DNA from: Cladorrhinum sp. PSN259
Taxonomy: Eukaryota > Ascomycota > Sordariomycetes > Sordariales > Podosporaceae
Length of the DNA: 64,000 nucleotides
Assembly: GCA_033725935.1 (NCBI GenBank)
Contig: MU867085.1
Span: 372,001 to 436,000, forward strand
Direction of reading: 5' to 3'
A program made the translations under genes and the position numbers. The stretch's first letter is position 1; each line of letters opens with the position of its first letter. Below are positions 19,360-30,062 of the stretch, in pieces. The notes under the pieces were generated by a model, which saw only the letters and a program-made list of their open reading frames with translations, did not search any database and was not told the origin of the DNA.

Positions 19360-20406
19360 ATGTCATCAACGGACCCTTCAGCCTCACGACCACCACCGCT
19401 ACCATCAGCCGACGACGACTCTCGTCTACCACCACCACCCCCATCCCCTCGCCCAGCTCCTCTAACTCTCTTGGACGAGCCCACCTTTCCCCCTCCCGCT
19501 CCTACTACTACTATGCGGTTCCCTCCTCCCCGCCACCCGCAAACCCAAGCACTCCAAACCCTCCGCACCCAAGGAAGACGCTTCTACAACGAACCAACTA
19601 CCACTTCCCGCTCGCCTCCTCCACGACGCAGACCATCTCTTACGGACCCCTTTCCCTATTCACCGAGGAACTCGAGCCCCTTGCGTCGTGCCCCTCTTAG
19701 GACGCCGCCGGGGTTCGATCCACCTGATGCCGTACAGATACAGCGGCGGATGGGACCTACAAGGGCTCAGAAATTAAAAGAGTGGGAGGCGGCGGTGTCT
19801 ACCTCTTCTTCATCGTCATCAATGGGGTTGGAGGCATCGCAACCAGAATTGGAGGTGTCACCGGATATCAGGACAGGGATGAGGGTTGATTACGGTAGGA
19901 TAACCAGGGAACAACGGGGAGGGGGAGGTGGAAGAGGTCATACCGGTCATCATTCAGGGGCTACCACCACCACTACTACTAATGGTGATGATGACGATGA
20001 TCATGATCAAGATGGTAATGATTACAAAGAAAACAGAGCAAGGACAAGAATGAGAGATAGGGGAGCAGCAGCCGGCTTTGAGCCGAGTCCGATCATGGAG
20101 GCCACGTTTAGGCTGCTGCAGGCTCAGGGGCAGGCATCTTCAAGGCCGCAACCGTCGACGACTTTGCATCCTTTTCAGACATATCATCATCATCATGATG
20201 ATGGTGGTAATGACAGTTGTGATATCACTTACAAAACCTTCGGGGCTTACAGGCCGGGGGGGATATGGGATAGTAGACCGCCGGCGGATGGGGAGAATTC
20301 CCAGCAAGAGGGGAGAGAATATAAGAAGAAGGATGAGTATGAGTCGGAGGGGGAGAAGGAGAAGAAGAAAACGGAAGCAGAGTGGAGAAAGAATGTGGCT
20401 TGGTGA
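19360..20406 (+). CDS. Disordered Pro/Gly/acidic-rich protein, unknown
   Basis: Single exon, 348 aa, ATG in good context (AAACAATGTC). The N-terminal third is Pro-rich (RLPPPPPSPRPAP), followed by Ser/Arg/Pro segments. Residues about 125-145 hold a possible short conserved helix (MGPTRAQKLKEWEAAVS), then Gly- and Asp/His-rich low complexity (GGGGGRGHTGHH, NGDDDDDHDQDG) and a charged Lys/Glu C-terminus. No folded domain is evident. The length of the uninterrupted frame supports a real gene, but the compositional bias would also keep it open by chance. Confidence 0.55.
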   Translation: MSSTDPSASRPPPLPSADDDSRLPPPPPSPRPAPLTLLDEPTFPPPAPTTTMRFPPPRHPQTQALQTLRTQGRRFYNEPTTTSRSPPPRRRPSLTDPFPYSPRNSSPLRRAPLRTPPGFDPPDAVQIQRRMGPTRAQKLKEWEAAVSTSSSSSSMGLEASQPELEVSPDIRTGMRVDYGRITREQRGGGGGRGHTGHHSGATTTTTTNGDDDDDHDQDGNDYKENRARTRMRDRGAAAGFEPSPIMEATFRLLQAQGQASSRPQPSTTLHPFQTYHHHHDDGGNDSCDITYKTFGAYRPGGIWDSRPPADGENSQQEGREYKKKDEYESEGEKEKKKTEAEWRKNVAW

Positions 20407-20951
20407 CGAGTTCCTATGTAGACAAGTATTTCCCCTTATCGGCAAATTGGAATTATCATCACTGGCGCCTCTGTGGCGCATTAAAAGATGGCAAAAATTG
20501 CCATGTAGATGTTGGTGTCGGTGCACGCACGTGTGGATATCATGCTGCAGCACTGCTAATGTCAAGACGAGCCCACACACGCTGGCGAAACTTGTTCTTA
20601 GATAGCTAAATAGATCCTGTTGAGTCTGTTGTGAGTTGAAAATTAAAACTAAATCCACCGAGGAGACGCTGTAAATAAGACTCCATTCACCCCATAACTA
20701 CCTAGGCTCATTTCTTATCACTCATACACCTCGTAGCATTTTCCCCCTTTGCTCACCAAATTTTGCAATCCTCACATTAGAATTCTGCGAGCACGCACTT
20801 CAACTACCTATTTTGCTTCCCCATACTCAAAAATATTCTTTAAAGTCATTCTAATGTTTCATGTCTCCAGATGAGCAAGCTCCTGTCCCGGCTTGCGCCT
20901 CAGGCTACCCAGCTCAGCCTGCACACGTGCACTCCACCCACTCCCGCTCAC
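20407..20951. other. Intergenic between converging genes, no gene seen
   Basis: The 3' ends of the disordered-protein gene and of the FAD oxidase gene face each other here. Nothing else is recognised. Confidence 0.4.
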
Positions 20952-22513
20952 TCATCGAAGCTTGAATCCACCGGGAACCATGTTGGTGAAGACGCGATGT
21001 GGGTCATATTTTCGCTGGACCTTGAGAAGCCTGTCCACGCTAGTCGTACCATAGCTAGCTATGGGCTTCTGCCACGGCGCTGCGTAGTTGATGTAGATAA
21101 AAGGATCCAGCGCACCGAGCTTACCAACCCTGTCCTCAATACTTGCGACCAAGGCCTTGACCCCCTCGTCGACGGTTTTGTCGTCCTCAGCGTTGGCCCA
21201 GGTCATGACTAGTTCAACGATGACGAGAGGTTTACCATGCCGGTTACCAAGTCCGAGCGCGTTATTCTCGGCAAATCGTGCGTAGAGGACCGGAGGGATA
21301 GGATCCATAACGATACTCCAAACGATACCAGGGATATCCCGAACCGAGGGCAAGCTAGCATTCCAAGCTTGCACTGTTGCATTGATAGCCTCGACGGTAG
21401 ATTCGATAGTGACCGTGGCAGTTGCTCGTCTAGTGACCATGTCCGTCAGCCATAAGAATCTCACCACACCATACGCGGGGACAGTGTAACACACCTGGCG
21501 CCATTTGCATTACGTGCTTGAGTTTCTGCCACCAGGTTCGTTACGTTGGCAATACGTTGGGTGCTGGATAGGACTGGAAGGCTTAGGAGCGACCGAAAGA
21601 CTTCGGGGTCCTCTACTGGTTTCGTGTATTCCATGTTGTTAACAGTTACCGAAATGTTTTGGGAGCCCGAGTATCCAAAAGTAGTGATCAAGGACGCATT
21701 TTTGTCGTAGCTGACAGGATCGTTGAATGCGGCCAGCGCAAGGATTTGGTCGTCGGCAGTAGAAATGGGACGTATAACAAAGCCTCCCCAGAGGTCACCC
21801 TGCTCAAACGTCTGAAGGTCAACCCTTGTAACGATACCAAAGTTGTTTGACCCGCCTCGTAGAGCCCACAGCAAATCAGCATTTTCGTGATTATTGGCAT
21901 TGACTATGGAGCCGTCGGCAAGGACAACCTCGAAATTGGTGACAGTATCGCAGGTCCAGCCAAAGCGAGGCCCATAGTAGCTGATTCCGCCACCGATAGT
22001 CATCCCCCCGATTCCTACGCCCCCAGCGCGTGCTCCATTTGCGCTGAGATGGAAGGTATCAAGGTGTGAATAGACGTCGCCCCAGGTGGTGCCTGTCCCT
22101 ACTGACACAACAGGAGGCTCACCTTGGCCCAAGACGATGCTGTTCAGAGCGGTCAGGTCGATGGTCACACCCCCTTGAATGTTGGCTGCTCCGGCAAAGC
22201 TTGTATGGCCGCCTGAACGGATGGCAAACTGACAGCCCGAAGTCACAAGGACACGCACTGCCGTCGAAACGTCGTGCACAGTTTGGGGCGAGACAATACA
22301 GCGAGGTTGGACGGATGTCTCCTGCAGTGAAAAGTATGACCCTAATGACGCCGAATATGCCAGACTGCCTGGAAAGGATACCTTGTCCTTGAGAACGAGG
22401 GATAAGCCAAGGCACTATCTTTAGTCGATTAGTTTCTAGCCCTAGACGCCCGTGGATATTGACAGGAAAGATGGAGAGAGACTTACACAGACGGTGCTTA
22501 CTAGATGTGCCAT
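20952..22513 (-). CDS. FAD-linked oxidase (BBE-like), cluster paralogue 1
   Basis: Exons (minus strand): 22487-22513, 21495-22414, 20952-21429; the product is 474 aa. The first exon is only nine codons (MAHLVSTVC). The FAD-binding PCMH domain has RSGGH at 75-79 (covalent His), GVGIGGMTIGGGISYYGPRF and the Cys motif GWTCDTVTNFEVVLADG expected of bicovalent members, then LLWALRGGSNNFGIVT. The BBE-like C-terminus (INYAAPWQKPIASYG, YDPHRVFTNMVPGGFKL) is intact. Exon lengths, phases and motif spacing match the gene at 28087-29709. It is divergent from the P450 gene at 23205. An oxidase of alcohols, amines or C-H bonds in a metabolic pathway is likely; the substrate is unknown. Confidence 0.9.
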
Positions 22514-23204
22514 GTTTAGCCCTTGTCACTTGATAAAAAGTTCTCAGGCGTTGGATGGCGCTCGACCTTCTGGTAATTATGCGGCGGATACATTAGTAGC
22601 ATTACCTCGGGCCTCGATCTACGTGTACAGGACTTGAACTATTGTGATGACTCCCCGTTGTTCGAGTGCTTTTGCCTTGTTGGGTAAATTAAAACATGCT
22701 CCGTGTTAATCAAGTGACGTTACGTTCATGTTTCTAAGCAAGGACAAGTTGGTGATTGTCCGGCAGCAAGCCAGGCACCGCTTTTTACTGGGGCCTGAAG
22801 TTCCGAGGAAGCAGCATAGCATAGTCACATACCTACCTACATGTACTACACTGTCACGGGTTGCCCAGAAAATTCAACCTTGCAGGATGCGGACGTGACG
22901 CAAGAATGAAGAACCATTCGGATGTAAACAGCGGGTCCCGGAGGCTATGTGTGTGCTTCGCCAATCACAAGGCAACCTCGCTTACCGAAGGACCCGACGG
23001 TAAATATATGTACCTCTCAGGTACTTTGGTACTGGGGTCACAATGGTAACTGAGACAGAATTTGGTATTCTTACCGAAACCTTTCGTAACCGTGCATCAG
23101 GAACAAAAACTTGATATACTACTACCTCATCAAAGTCGTGCACTCTAGCAACAGTTCTGTTGTCGAGTTACCCCCTCCTTGTCTCTGCTGACCTACCTAG
23201 CAAC
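22514..23204. promoter_or_regulatory. Shared divergent promoter region (FAD oxidase / P450)
   Basis: These 691 bases separate divergent cluster genes whose start codons face away from each other, so they probably carry both promoters. GGTACTTTGGTACTGG-type short inverted sequences lie near 23020-23035. No binding site can be assigned with confidence. Confidence 0.45.
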
Positions 23205-24779
23205 ATGCTTACAGAGCTGTTCTTTCGACCATTCCTCATAATCCCAGCGCTCTGCGCCCTCTACTTGTTCGTTTCCTTGTTCACACGCCGCCGCCGTCTT
23301 CCCAACCTTCCTATTATCGGCGCACGCAAGGGAGACTGGTTTCCCCATCTCCAAGCAAAATGGCGCAACACCAGAGACTTCAAGGCGGCCATGGAAGAAG
23401 CCCACGCCCATCATCGAGACCGCGCTGTAATCATCCCAGTCGCTAGCATGGGCGACCTCGTCATGTTACCGCATGCCGAAGCCGAGTTTGTCTCGGACCA
23501 GCCGGACTCGGTGCTCAGCTTCAACGAGAGGGCTGCCGAGCTTTACCAGATTGACTACACTTTTACGGACCCGACCGTTGCGCGAGTCACTCTTCACAAC
23601 AGCCTCCTCAAGACAGCATTGACACCCCAAATCGGCAATCTGGTACCTGTCATGGCCGATGAGGCTGCCGTCGTCTTCGACAAGCACTGGGGTAACAGCA
23701 TAGATCAGTGGCGCGAGCTGTGTGTCTTTGAATCGATGCGCCACATCGTGGGCGGCGTTGCGAATCGTGCGCTCGTCGGGCTTCCATTCTGTCGAGATCC
23801 CGAGCTGGTGAACAGCGGCATGGCTTTTGCTGTAGATATCCCTCTCAGCGGAGCAATCATGAACCTCTTCCCGCAACCTCTGCGCCCGCTGGTCGCCCCC
23901 TTGGTGACCCTCCCTAACCGCATCCACACGAGACGATTCCGCAAGATCCTCGTGGCTGAGATCGACCGCCGGCTGTGCGACTATGACAGGCGCCAAGCGA
24001 ACCCAGAGGACAAGTCTCTTGGGCCGGAACCCAACGACTTCCTCCAATGGTCGCTGCAGCAAGCCAAAGCCGGCGGAGACCCCTTCATGTGGCGGAAAGA
24101 GACGCTCGCCGACCGAGTTTTGATTGTCAACTTTGCAGCCATCCACACAACGTCCTTTGCCTCGACGTGGGCCATCTTTGACCTCGTCTGCTCCCCGTCC
24201 GAGCAGCTCGACGAGCTGCGCGACGAGATCACCTCGGTGCTGGCTGCCAATGACGGCAAGTGGACGAAGCGGACGCTGGCCCAGCTGGAAAAGCTGGATT
24301 CTGCCCTCCGCGAGAGCGCAAGGTTGAGTTCGATCCTCACGGTCGGTCTCGGACGCTTCGTTACGAGCGAGGACGGGCTGACCACGCCGTCGGGCGTGCA
24401 CCTTCCAAAGGGCGCCCACATCACCGTACCGGTCTACTCCGTCTTGCGGGACGACACGGTATACGAGGAAGCCGACACCTACAAACCCCTGCGATTCTAC
24501 GAGCAGAACAACAAGATGCGGTCTGATGCATCTGTCAAGCGGGCCTCGGCCAGCACGCTGCCGACGACGAGCCCCGACTTTTTGGTTTTTGGTCACGGGA
24601 AGCACGCTTGTCCTGGCAGATTCTTCGCCGCGGCCGAGCTAAAGATTCTGCTGGCGTACGCCATACTGCACTATGACTTTGAGAGACCACCCACCAAACC
24701 AGAAGGACCATGGCTCGCTTTTACTCGCGTGCCGCCGACGAAGGCTGCGATTAGAGTTAGGAAGCGGCAGAACGTTTAG
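23205..24779 (+). CDS. Cytochrome P450 (ent-kaurene-oxidase-like fungal family)
   Basis: Intronless, 524 aa. The open frame begins earlier, but the first ATG is at 23205 (MLTELFFRPFLIIPALC), which starts directly at the N-terminal membrane anchor (about residues 5-25) and the basic/proline hinge (TRRRRLPNLPIIG). Seen: I-helix variant NFAAIHTTSFASTW, K-helix ExxR (SALRESAR), the KPLRFYE segment and the heme loop FGHGKHACPGRFFA with the Cys ligand at about residue 469. The AAIHTTS I-helix and FGHGKHACPGRFFA loop are typical of fungal P450s acting on terpenoids and other lipophilic metabolites. It is an ER-anchored monooxygenase needing P450 reductase. It sits between FAD oxidase 1 (divergent) and the rhodopsin-domain gene. 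Confidence 0.93.
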   Translation: MLTELFFRPFLIIPALCALYLFVSLFTRRRRLPNLPIIGARKGDWFPHLQAKWRNTRDFKAAMEEAHAHHRDRAVIIPVASMGDLVMLPHAEAEFVSDQPDSVLSFNERAAELYQIDYTFTDPTVARVTLHNSLLKTALTPQIGNLVPVMADEAAVVFDKHWGNSIDQWRELCVFESMRHIVGGVANRALVGLPFCRDPELVNSGMAFAVDIPLSGAIMNLFPQPLRPLVAPLVTLPNRIHTRRFRKILVAEIDRRLCDYDRRQANPEDKSLGPEPNDFLQWSLQQAKAGGDPFMWRKETLADRVLIVNFAAIHTTSFASTWAIFDLVCSPSEQLDELRDEITSVLAANDGKWTKRTLAQLEKLDSALRESARLSSILTVGLGRFVTSEDGLTTPSGVHLPKGAHITVPVYSVLRDDTVYEEADTYKPLRFYEQNNKMRSDASVKRASASTLPTTSPDFLVFGHGKHACPGRFFAAAELKILLAYAILHYDFERPPTKPEGPWLAFTRVPPTKAAIRVRKRQNV

Positions 24780-25811
24780 CATAAATTGTTTTCTTACCAG
24801 ATTCTTGTACATACTTTGTCTATCTACGCTGTGACGTCTCCAAGTGGTGTATGCGGTGTATCCTAAATCCCTGGGTCCAAGTGTGTATAAATGCATGTAC
24901 TGTACGGAGTACATTAGTCCCTTTAGACCAGCTGAATATGCCGGGTGTGCGAGGGTGGGTGCAGATGTAGTCGTCTCTGAATGCAGGAAAGCTCAATGTA
25001 TGTAGATCCGCTAGCGCCGTTTCTATTTGGGGAATTGAAATATTCATTAATAAAATCTCTCAAGGTATGCAAAAAATATTCTTGAGCGGCATTCTCCGTC
25101 CTCGCCATCATGACATGAAAATACGGACACCAAAAAAAAGTTGGGAACAAGCCTCTATTAATTGCTGGGTGGATAGATAGTTTTCGCCAAATATCTAAAA
25201 AAAAAAAACTGCTTAGAATTAGAGAGAAGCAATGAAAAGACATTAGACTGCAATTAATTCCCTTCAGCTTGCTGCGACATTAGCTGTGTTGTTGATGATG
25301 TTTGAAGTGGTGGTGTGCATGTTTTAGTGTCGGTATTTAATTTTGTCACGATGGAACCATCTTACCGCACCTGAGGGTCCACGGTAGGATTGCCGAAATA
25401 TATTGTTGCATGCATCTGTGTGGCTGAGGCACTCTGCTACCTACCGGAATCGGCCAGATCGCCGTTTGATTCCACCCCAACCTTTGAGCTGACTACCACC
25501 CGGAATGCGGGAAGATAAAAGGAGCTGCGGGGAGAAAACGGGGGAATCCCCGGCCGGTCATCGAGGAGCAGAATAATGTGGGATTTCTAATCCTCGGCGG
25601 CGTCAAAAGATTTGAGTCTGCAGGGCCTAGATCCCCCTGTCTCGGCATGCCGCTTCCTACTATCACCCTACAGCACTTCTTATTCTTTCCAAGACTTTAT
25701 AACTCCAACGGTCATTAGCGTTCCCCACTCCTTCCAGGAAAGATCACTCAACCCTTGGCTCTCCGGGCCCCCTTCTCCCGATTTTAGGAAGCGATATCTC
25801 AACAACTCATC
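24780..25811. other. Intergenic, 1 kb, no gene seen
   Basis: This contains the P450 3' flank and the promoter of the rhodopsin-domain gene. It is relatively AT-rich around 25040-25360. No protein-like frame was found. Confidence 0.4.
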
Positions 25812-27212
25812 ATGAACTCAACGGTTGATCTTTGCGCTATTCCGGCTGGAGTATCACCGAATGGCGTTTACAACTTTGTTGACCCGCCGAGTCTCGGTCC
25901 CGCCGTCCTTGGTGTTGGCATATCTCTAGCTGTCATCTCAACCGCGTTCGTGATCGGACGGCTTTGTGCGTACAAAAAGAAAGCGCGCGCTTCCGATCGT
26001 AAGTCCATGCCGCAGCCACTCCCGAAGATGATGAGGCAAAAGGGGCACTGACAGCCCACACATGTAGACTTCACATGGATCGGTTGTCTCTTCAACATTG
26101 CCTATACCGGCGTCATTCTTGCACGTAGGTACCCTCGGCCAATTTTTTTTGTTTTTTGTTCTTTGATGTTTCTGACGTCGGCCCATTGCAGAGCATCGCT
26201 ACTATCGCCATTCATGGGATACTCCTGTCTGCTGGTACGATGGGCGGTACCTCCGGCTCCCTTTCGTCCAGACGATGCTTTTCGCTCCCGTATTCTTCTT
26301 TCCCAAGACGGCCATCTTCCTGCTCTACCGACAGCTCTTTGCAAGCGGGAGGCGGCTTCAGATCATGATTGACGTCGGCATCGCGATTACGCTTCTTCTC
26401 TACTTGTCGGAAATTCCGCTGGCGGCACTCTACGCAGCCCCGCGCGCGGGACAATCTTGGGATGAGCTGCTGTACACGCTCAGAGACAACTCGAAAGAAT
26501 TTGCTCTCGGCGGAAGCATACAGAGTGCCATCTCGACCGTCCTTGACTTGTACATCTTCTTCCTGCCCCTTCCCATTCTCTTCAAACTTCGTATGCCAGC
26601 AAGCCGAAAGTGGCAGTTAATTGGTGTCTTTTCCACTGCGCTTCTGTAAGTACCAAAGCTGCCGGCCCTTGGCTGCGTAGGTGACGCTGACGCCCGGGTT
26701 ATCTAGTGGTGTTGCTGCCAGCGTGGTGTCCCTTGTCTTTAAGCTCAAAATTCTCACGTCAAAGGACTCGAATTGGCTAGCCGCCATTACAAGCATGGCC
26801 TCGTATGTTGTCCATCCTATCCCCCCTGAAATACCCTACCGAGGTTTGGTGCCAAGCTAATGATGTGCGCGCGCCTACCAGACTGGTTGAGACCAACATA
26901 GCCCTCATCGTCGGCTGCATGCCCGCTTGTGCCCATCTCGCCAAGATATATATTGGTGAATCTGCCTTTTACAAGTCTATCAAGTCACGCCTTTTGTCCA
27001 TCAGCGGTGGCGGGACCGCTACCAACGAAAATGCACCGCAAGTTCACGTAGCCACCATTGGCTCGGACCAGTCGCCAAGGCGGAAGCAGTATTACGAATT
27101 GACGGATACTCAGTTGCTCGAGACACAAACTGGAACGCAGAACGAGACATGGGACATGGACAACAAGTCCAGGTCCGATAGCACTGCTAGCGCTCCGGAA
27201 CACATTGTATGA
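25812..27212 (+). CDS. Fungal rhodopsin-domain (SAT4-like) seven-helix membrane protein
   Basis: Five exons: 25812-25998, 26068-26124, 26192-26645, 26707-26802, 26882-27212; the product is 374 aa and all phases close. About seven hydrophobic segments are seen, starting at LGPAVLGVGISLAVISTAFV. Diagnostic family blocks are FTWIGCLFNIAYTGVILA, RHSWDTPVCWY, FFFPKTAIFLLYRQLF, LDLYIFFLPLPILFKLRMP and RKWQLIGVFSTALLG, and the conserved VETNIALIVGCMPACAHLAK closes the domain. The C-terminal tail is polar and cytosolic-like. Despite the family name there is no retinal-binding evidence. Members are often found beside fungal metabolite clusters; a role in transport, sensing or scaffolding is inference. 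It could be a bystander gene. Confidence 0.88.
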
Positions 27213-28086
27213 GGATGAAGACATGTTTGCAATGCAGCCATGACGAAAATCAATGCCGGTAGCCCTACTTGGGTATGATTTATGTAACACATGGGAGATT
27301 CCGGAGGCGGGCTTCTGGAAGGAGTAGTTATCGTTCTTGTGCAGCCAAGGTGGTTTTGTTTCATGGAGAAGTATTGTACATTTAAAAATAGCACAAAAGT
27401 TCCTAATAAGCTGCGTTGAGATAGATAAGCTAGCCGTGTGTAAAAAGATTTACCTAAAACAATGTATATCGAGATTTGCTTTATAGCTCAGATACCTGCC
27501 GACTGGAAGTTTGCTCGCAGCCAACAATCCGGAAACAATACCGTCGCCCGTCTAGGCTCAATAAATTGGCGAGCTATCGCAATGCAATACAACCGCATCC
27601 TTCTTTTCTGTGACCCGTGCCTCCCATATGCTTGACAGGGGGCATGCACGTCCGGGGGCAGAGGCGGCAGATGTACCTCGTCCTGGACCGTTCCAGAGCG
27701 GCAGCAGTAAGTACCTCGATGAAAAATGTCCCCGCAGCCACCCCGTCGGCGTCTCCGTTTATCACGCACTCTTCTGGAACTGTCGGCGTAAAATCGCAGC
27801 GGATTATTGTGAATGCAGCACGCTTTCAGACTTGGAACACCCGGAATGGGAAAGTAGATGTAATAGATTGAGAGAATTGAAGAAGCAGGAGTTGTCGGTG
27901 CTGCACGGTCCAAGCCAGCTGAAGAAGAAAAAGCAAATATTGGGATGTGAAAAAGTCGAGTGACTTTGGATACATTTATTACGTTCTCTGCTACCTCCCA
28001 GCCGTCGGTGAATGCTGGATGAGCAGCAGCCGGTCCTACCCCGCCCCAAGCACACATCTGCGAATTACAGTCAACTCTGCGAGCAA
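27213..28086. other. Intergenic, no gene seen
   Basis: 874 bases between two plus-strand cluster genes. A 259-codon antisense frame spanning 27488-28267 overlaps exon 2 of the next gene and has no family resemblance. The tail end should hold the promoter of FAD oxidase 2. Confidence 0.4.
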
Positions 28087-29709
28087 ATGGCGGACCGTAC
28101 CACTCTCGGTCAACTCTGCGTAAGACACACAATTTCCCCACTCCCAGCCCGCACCGCCTTTTGATATTAAATGGAACCACAAAGTTCTGATAAATTTGGC
28201 AGTGCAATGGCTTGATCGCGGCTCTCGGTGTGCAGAACGTCCTGCTTCCAGGCAGTAGCGGATACAACGCATCTCTTTTCTCGTATTATACACCACAGGC
28301 CGCTGCAGTTCACCCGCTATGCTTCGTTACACCGCAGACGGCAGCAGACGTCTCGACGGTGGTTGCCACGCTGACCCAGCGGCCGTCGTGCAGCTTTGCC
28401 GTGCGTTCAGGCGGCCACATGTGGTTTCCCAACGCGTCCAGCGAGCCCGGCGGTGTCACGATTGACTTGCGCGCGCTTCACTCGATCAGCTTGAGCCCCA
28501 ACAGCGCAAGCGTTTCTGTGGGCGTTGGAGCGACCTGGGACGCCGTCTACAAGCTACTGGAACCAGCCGGTCTTAGTGTCGCCGGCGGGCGCGTTGCCGG
28601 CGTCGGCGTAGGGGGGCTCACCCTCGGAGGGGGCCTTTCTTTCTTCTCGCCTCGCCAAGGGTGGACGTGCAACCAGGCAGTCTCGTTTCAGGTCGTGTTG
28701 GCCAACGGGACCGTTGTGACAGCGAGCCGGGACCGGAACTCGGATCTTTGGTGGGGCCTTCGGGGCGGATCCAACAACTTCGGCATCGTCACCAAGATCG
28801 AACTTGTAACTTTTAGACAGGGCCCTCTGTGGTCTGTCATGACTTTTAATCCAGTCTCGGTAGTTGACAAACAGGCCAAGATATATTCCAAGATTGCGGC
28901 CGCCGAGAACTATGACGAGAATGCTTCCTTTCTCACCGGTTGGGGATACTCGGCGGCTGCAGGGCTCACCGTCGCGCTGAACCAGCTTGTCTACACCAGG
29001 CCCACTGGGGGCGTGAGCCCTCCGGTGTATCGAGACATTTTGACTTTTCCAACCGTCTTCAATGCGACTCCTGTTGTTGCAAATATGTCGACAATCGCCA
29101 TTGAAGCGGTTGCAAACACTCCGCCACAAGCGGCGCGGTGCGTGACAGTGTCCTACCATTCATTTATCATCTGTTGTGTATTTTTGCTGGCTGGGAACAT
29201 TTCAACTAATTGATACTCTGTTCCGGTATAGGTACCTCACGGTTACAACCACCTTTGCGCCCACCGAGGCGATGATCCTCGCAGCCTACCAGGCGTTTAA
29301 CGCCAGTCTCCCGTTGGTGCAGAATATCACAAATGTTACCTGGGCATTCAACATTGAGCCACTGCCGCCCCAGATCTACGCGCGAGGTGGGGCCGATAAC
29401 GCGCTGGGTCTTGCCAACCGTCGCGGCACGCTCGCCATTGGCCTGCTGTCCCCATCCTGGCAAGACCCATCCCAGGATGAGCAGATGTACGCGGCAGCGC
29501 GCACGTTGTTGGCCGACGTTGAGAAGAGAGCCAAAAAGCTCGGCGTATACGATCCATACATCTACCTCAACTATGCGGCGCCGTGGCAAAAGGTCATTGC
29601 GAGCTACGGAAGTGCGAGCGTCAGTAGGCTTCAAAGACTGAGGATGGCGGTTGATCCTCGAAAAGTCTTTACGCGACAGGTTCCCGGGGGCTTCAAGGTT
29701 CCGTATTAG
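28087..29709 (+). CDS. FAD-linked oxidase (BBE-like), cluster paralogue 2
   Basis: Exons 28087-28119, 28203-29137 and 29232-29709; 481 aa. Exon 1 (MADRTTLGQLC) ends in Cys before a phase-0 intron exactly as in the gene at 20952-22513, and the last exons of the two genes are the same length (478 nt). RSGGH at 79-83 supplies the covalent His; GVGVGGLTLGGGLSFFSPRQ and GWTCNQAVSFQVVLANGTVV supply the FAD fold and the second-attachment Cys; LWWGLRGGSNNFGIVT follows. The C-terminus LNYAAPWQKVIASYG ... PGGFKV is intact. A family oxidase, probably acting with the adjacent P450s; the substrate is unknown. The start rests on a short first exon and is less certain than the rest. Confidence 0.88.
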
Positions 29710-30062
29710 TTTGAAACGGAGCAGAGAGAGAGAGAGAGAGAGAGCAATACGGGATTTTTTAATTCATTTTTATTTTTTCAAAATCAAACGCTGTATTTTT
29801 AGTTTTTTTCTATATAAAGTAACATGTATACTTGGGCTTTCACCCTATCTTGTATTGAGATCGACTGCGCTCGGGCCCTCAGCCACAGTCGAGGTTATAC
29901 GACCGTGACATTCCAGTTTCCCACCCGACATTGTAAAATTAATTTTTTTTCATCACATTAACTTGCGGCATATCAAGTACGCATGGGAATATCCCTGCTC
30001 CATCAAAGGAACGCTACAGATTGCAAAATGTTACATCAAGTCCAGCCCTACCAGCCACTAGT
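29710..30062. other. Intergenic between convergent genes, with (AG)11 microsatellite
   Basis: These 353 bases lie between the stop codons of FAD oxidase 2 and the convergent short-chain dehydrogenase. They hold a perfect (AG)11 run at 29723-29744 and T-rich 3' UTR-like sequence. No gene is seen. Confidence 0.55.

Noticed and set aside
20140..20658. 172-codon minus frame over the disordered-protein gene
   Set aside because: Leu/Ile/Met-rich translation of the reverse complement of acidic low-complexity codons; no membrane-protein family match.
23466..24605. 379-codon frame antisense to the first P450
   Set aside because: The plus strand clearly encodes a P450 with all motifs; the antisense frame is a by-product of GC-biased codon use.
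25812..27212. Membrane terpene cyclase (Pyr4/PaxB type) as the cluster backbone enzyme
   Set aside because: The conserved blocks are those of the fungal rhodopsin/SAT4-like family, not of the terpene cyclases, and the length (374 aa) exceeds theirs.
27488..28267. 259-codon minus-strand open frame
   Set aside because: It overlaps exons 1 and 2 of the plus-strand FAD oxidase (28087-29709), has no family resemblance and an Arg/Pro/Cys composition typical of antisense shadows.
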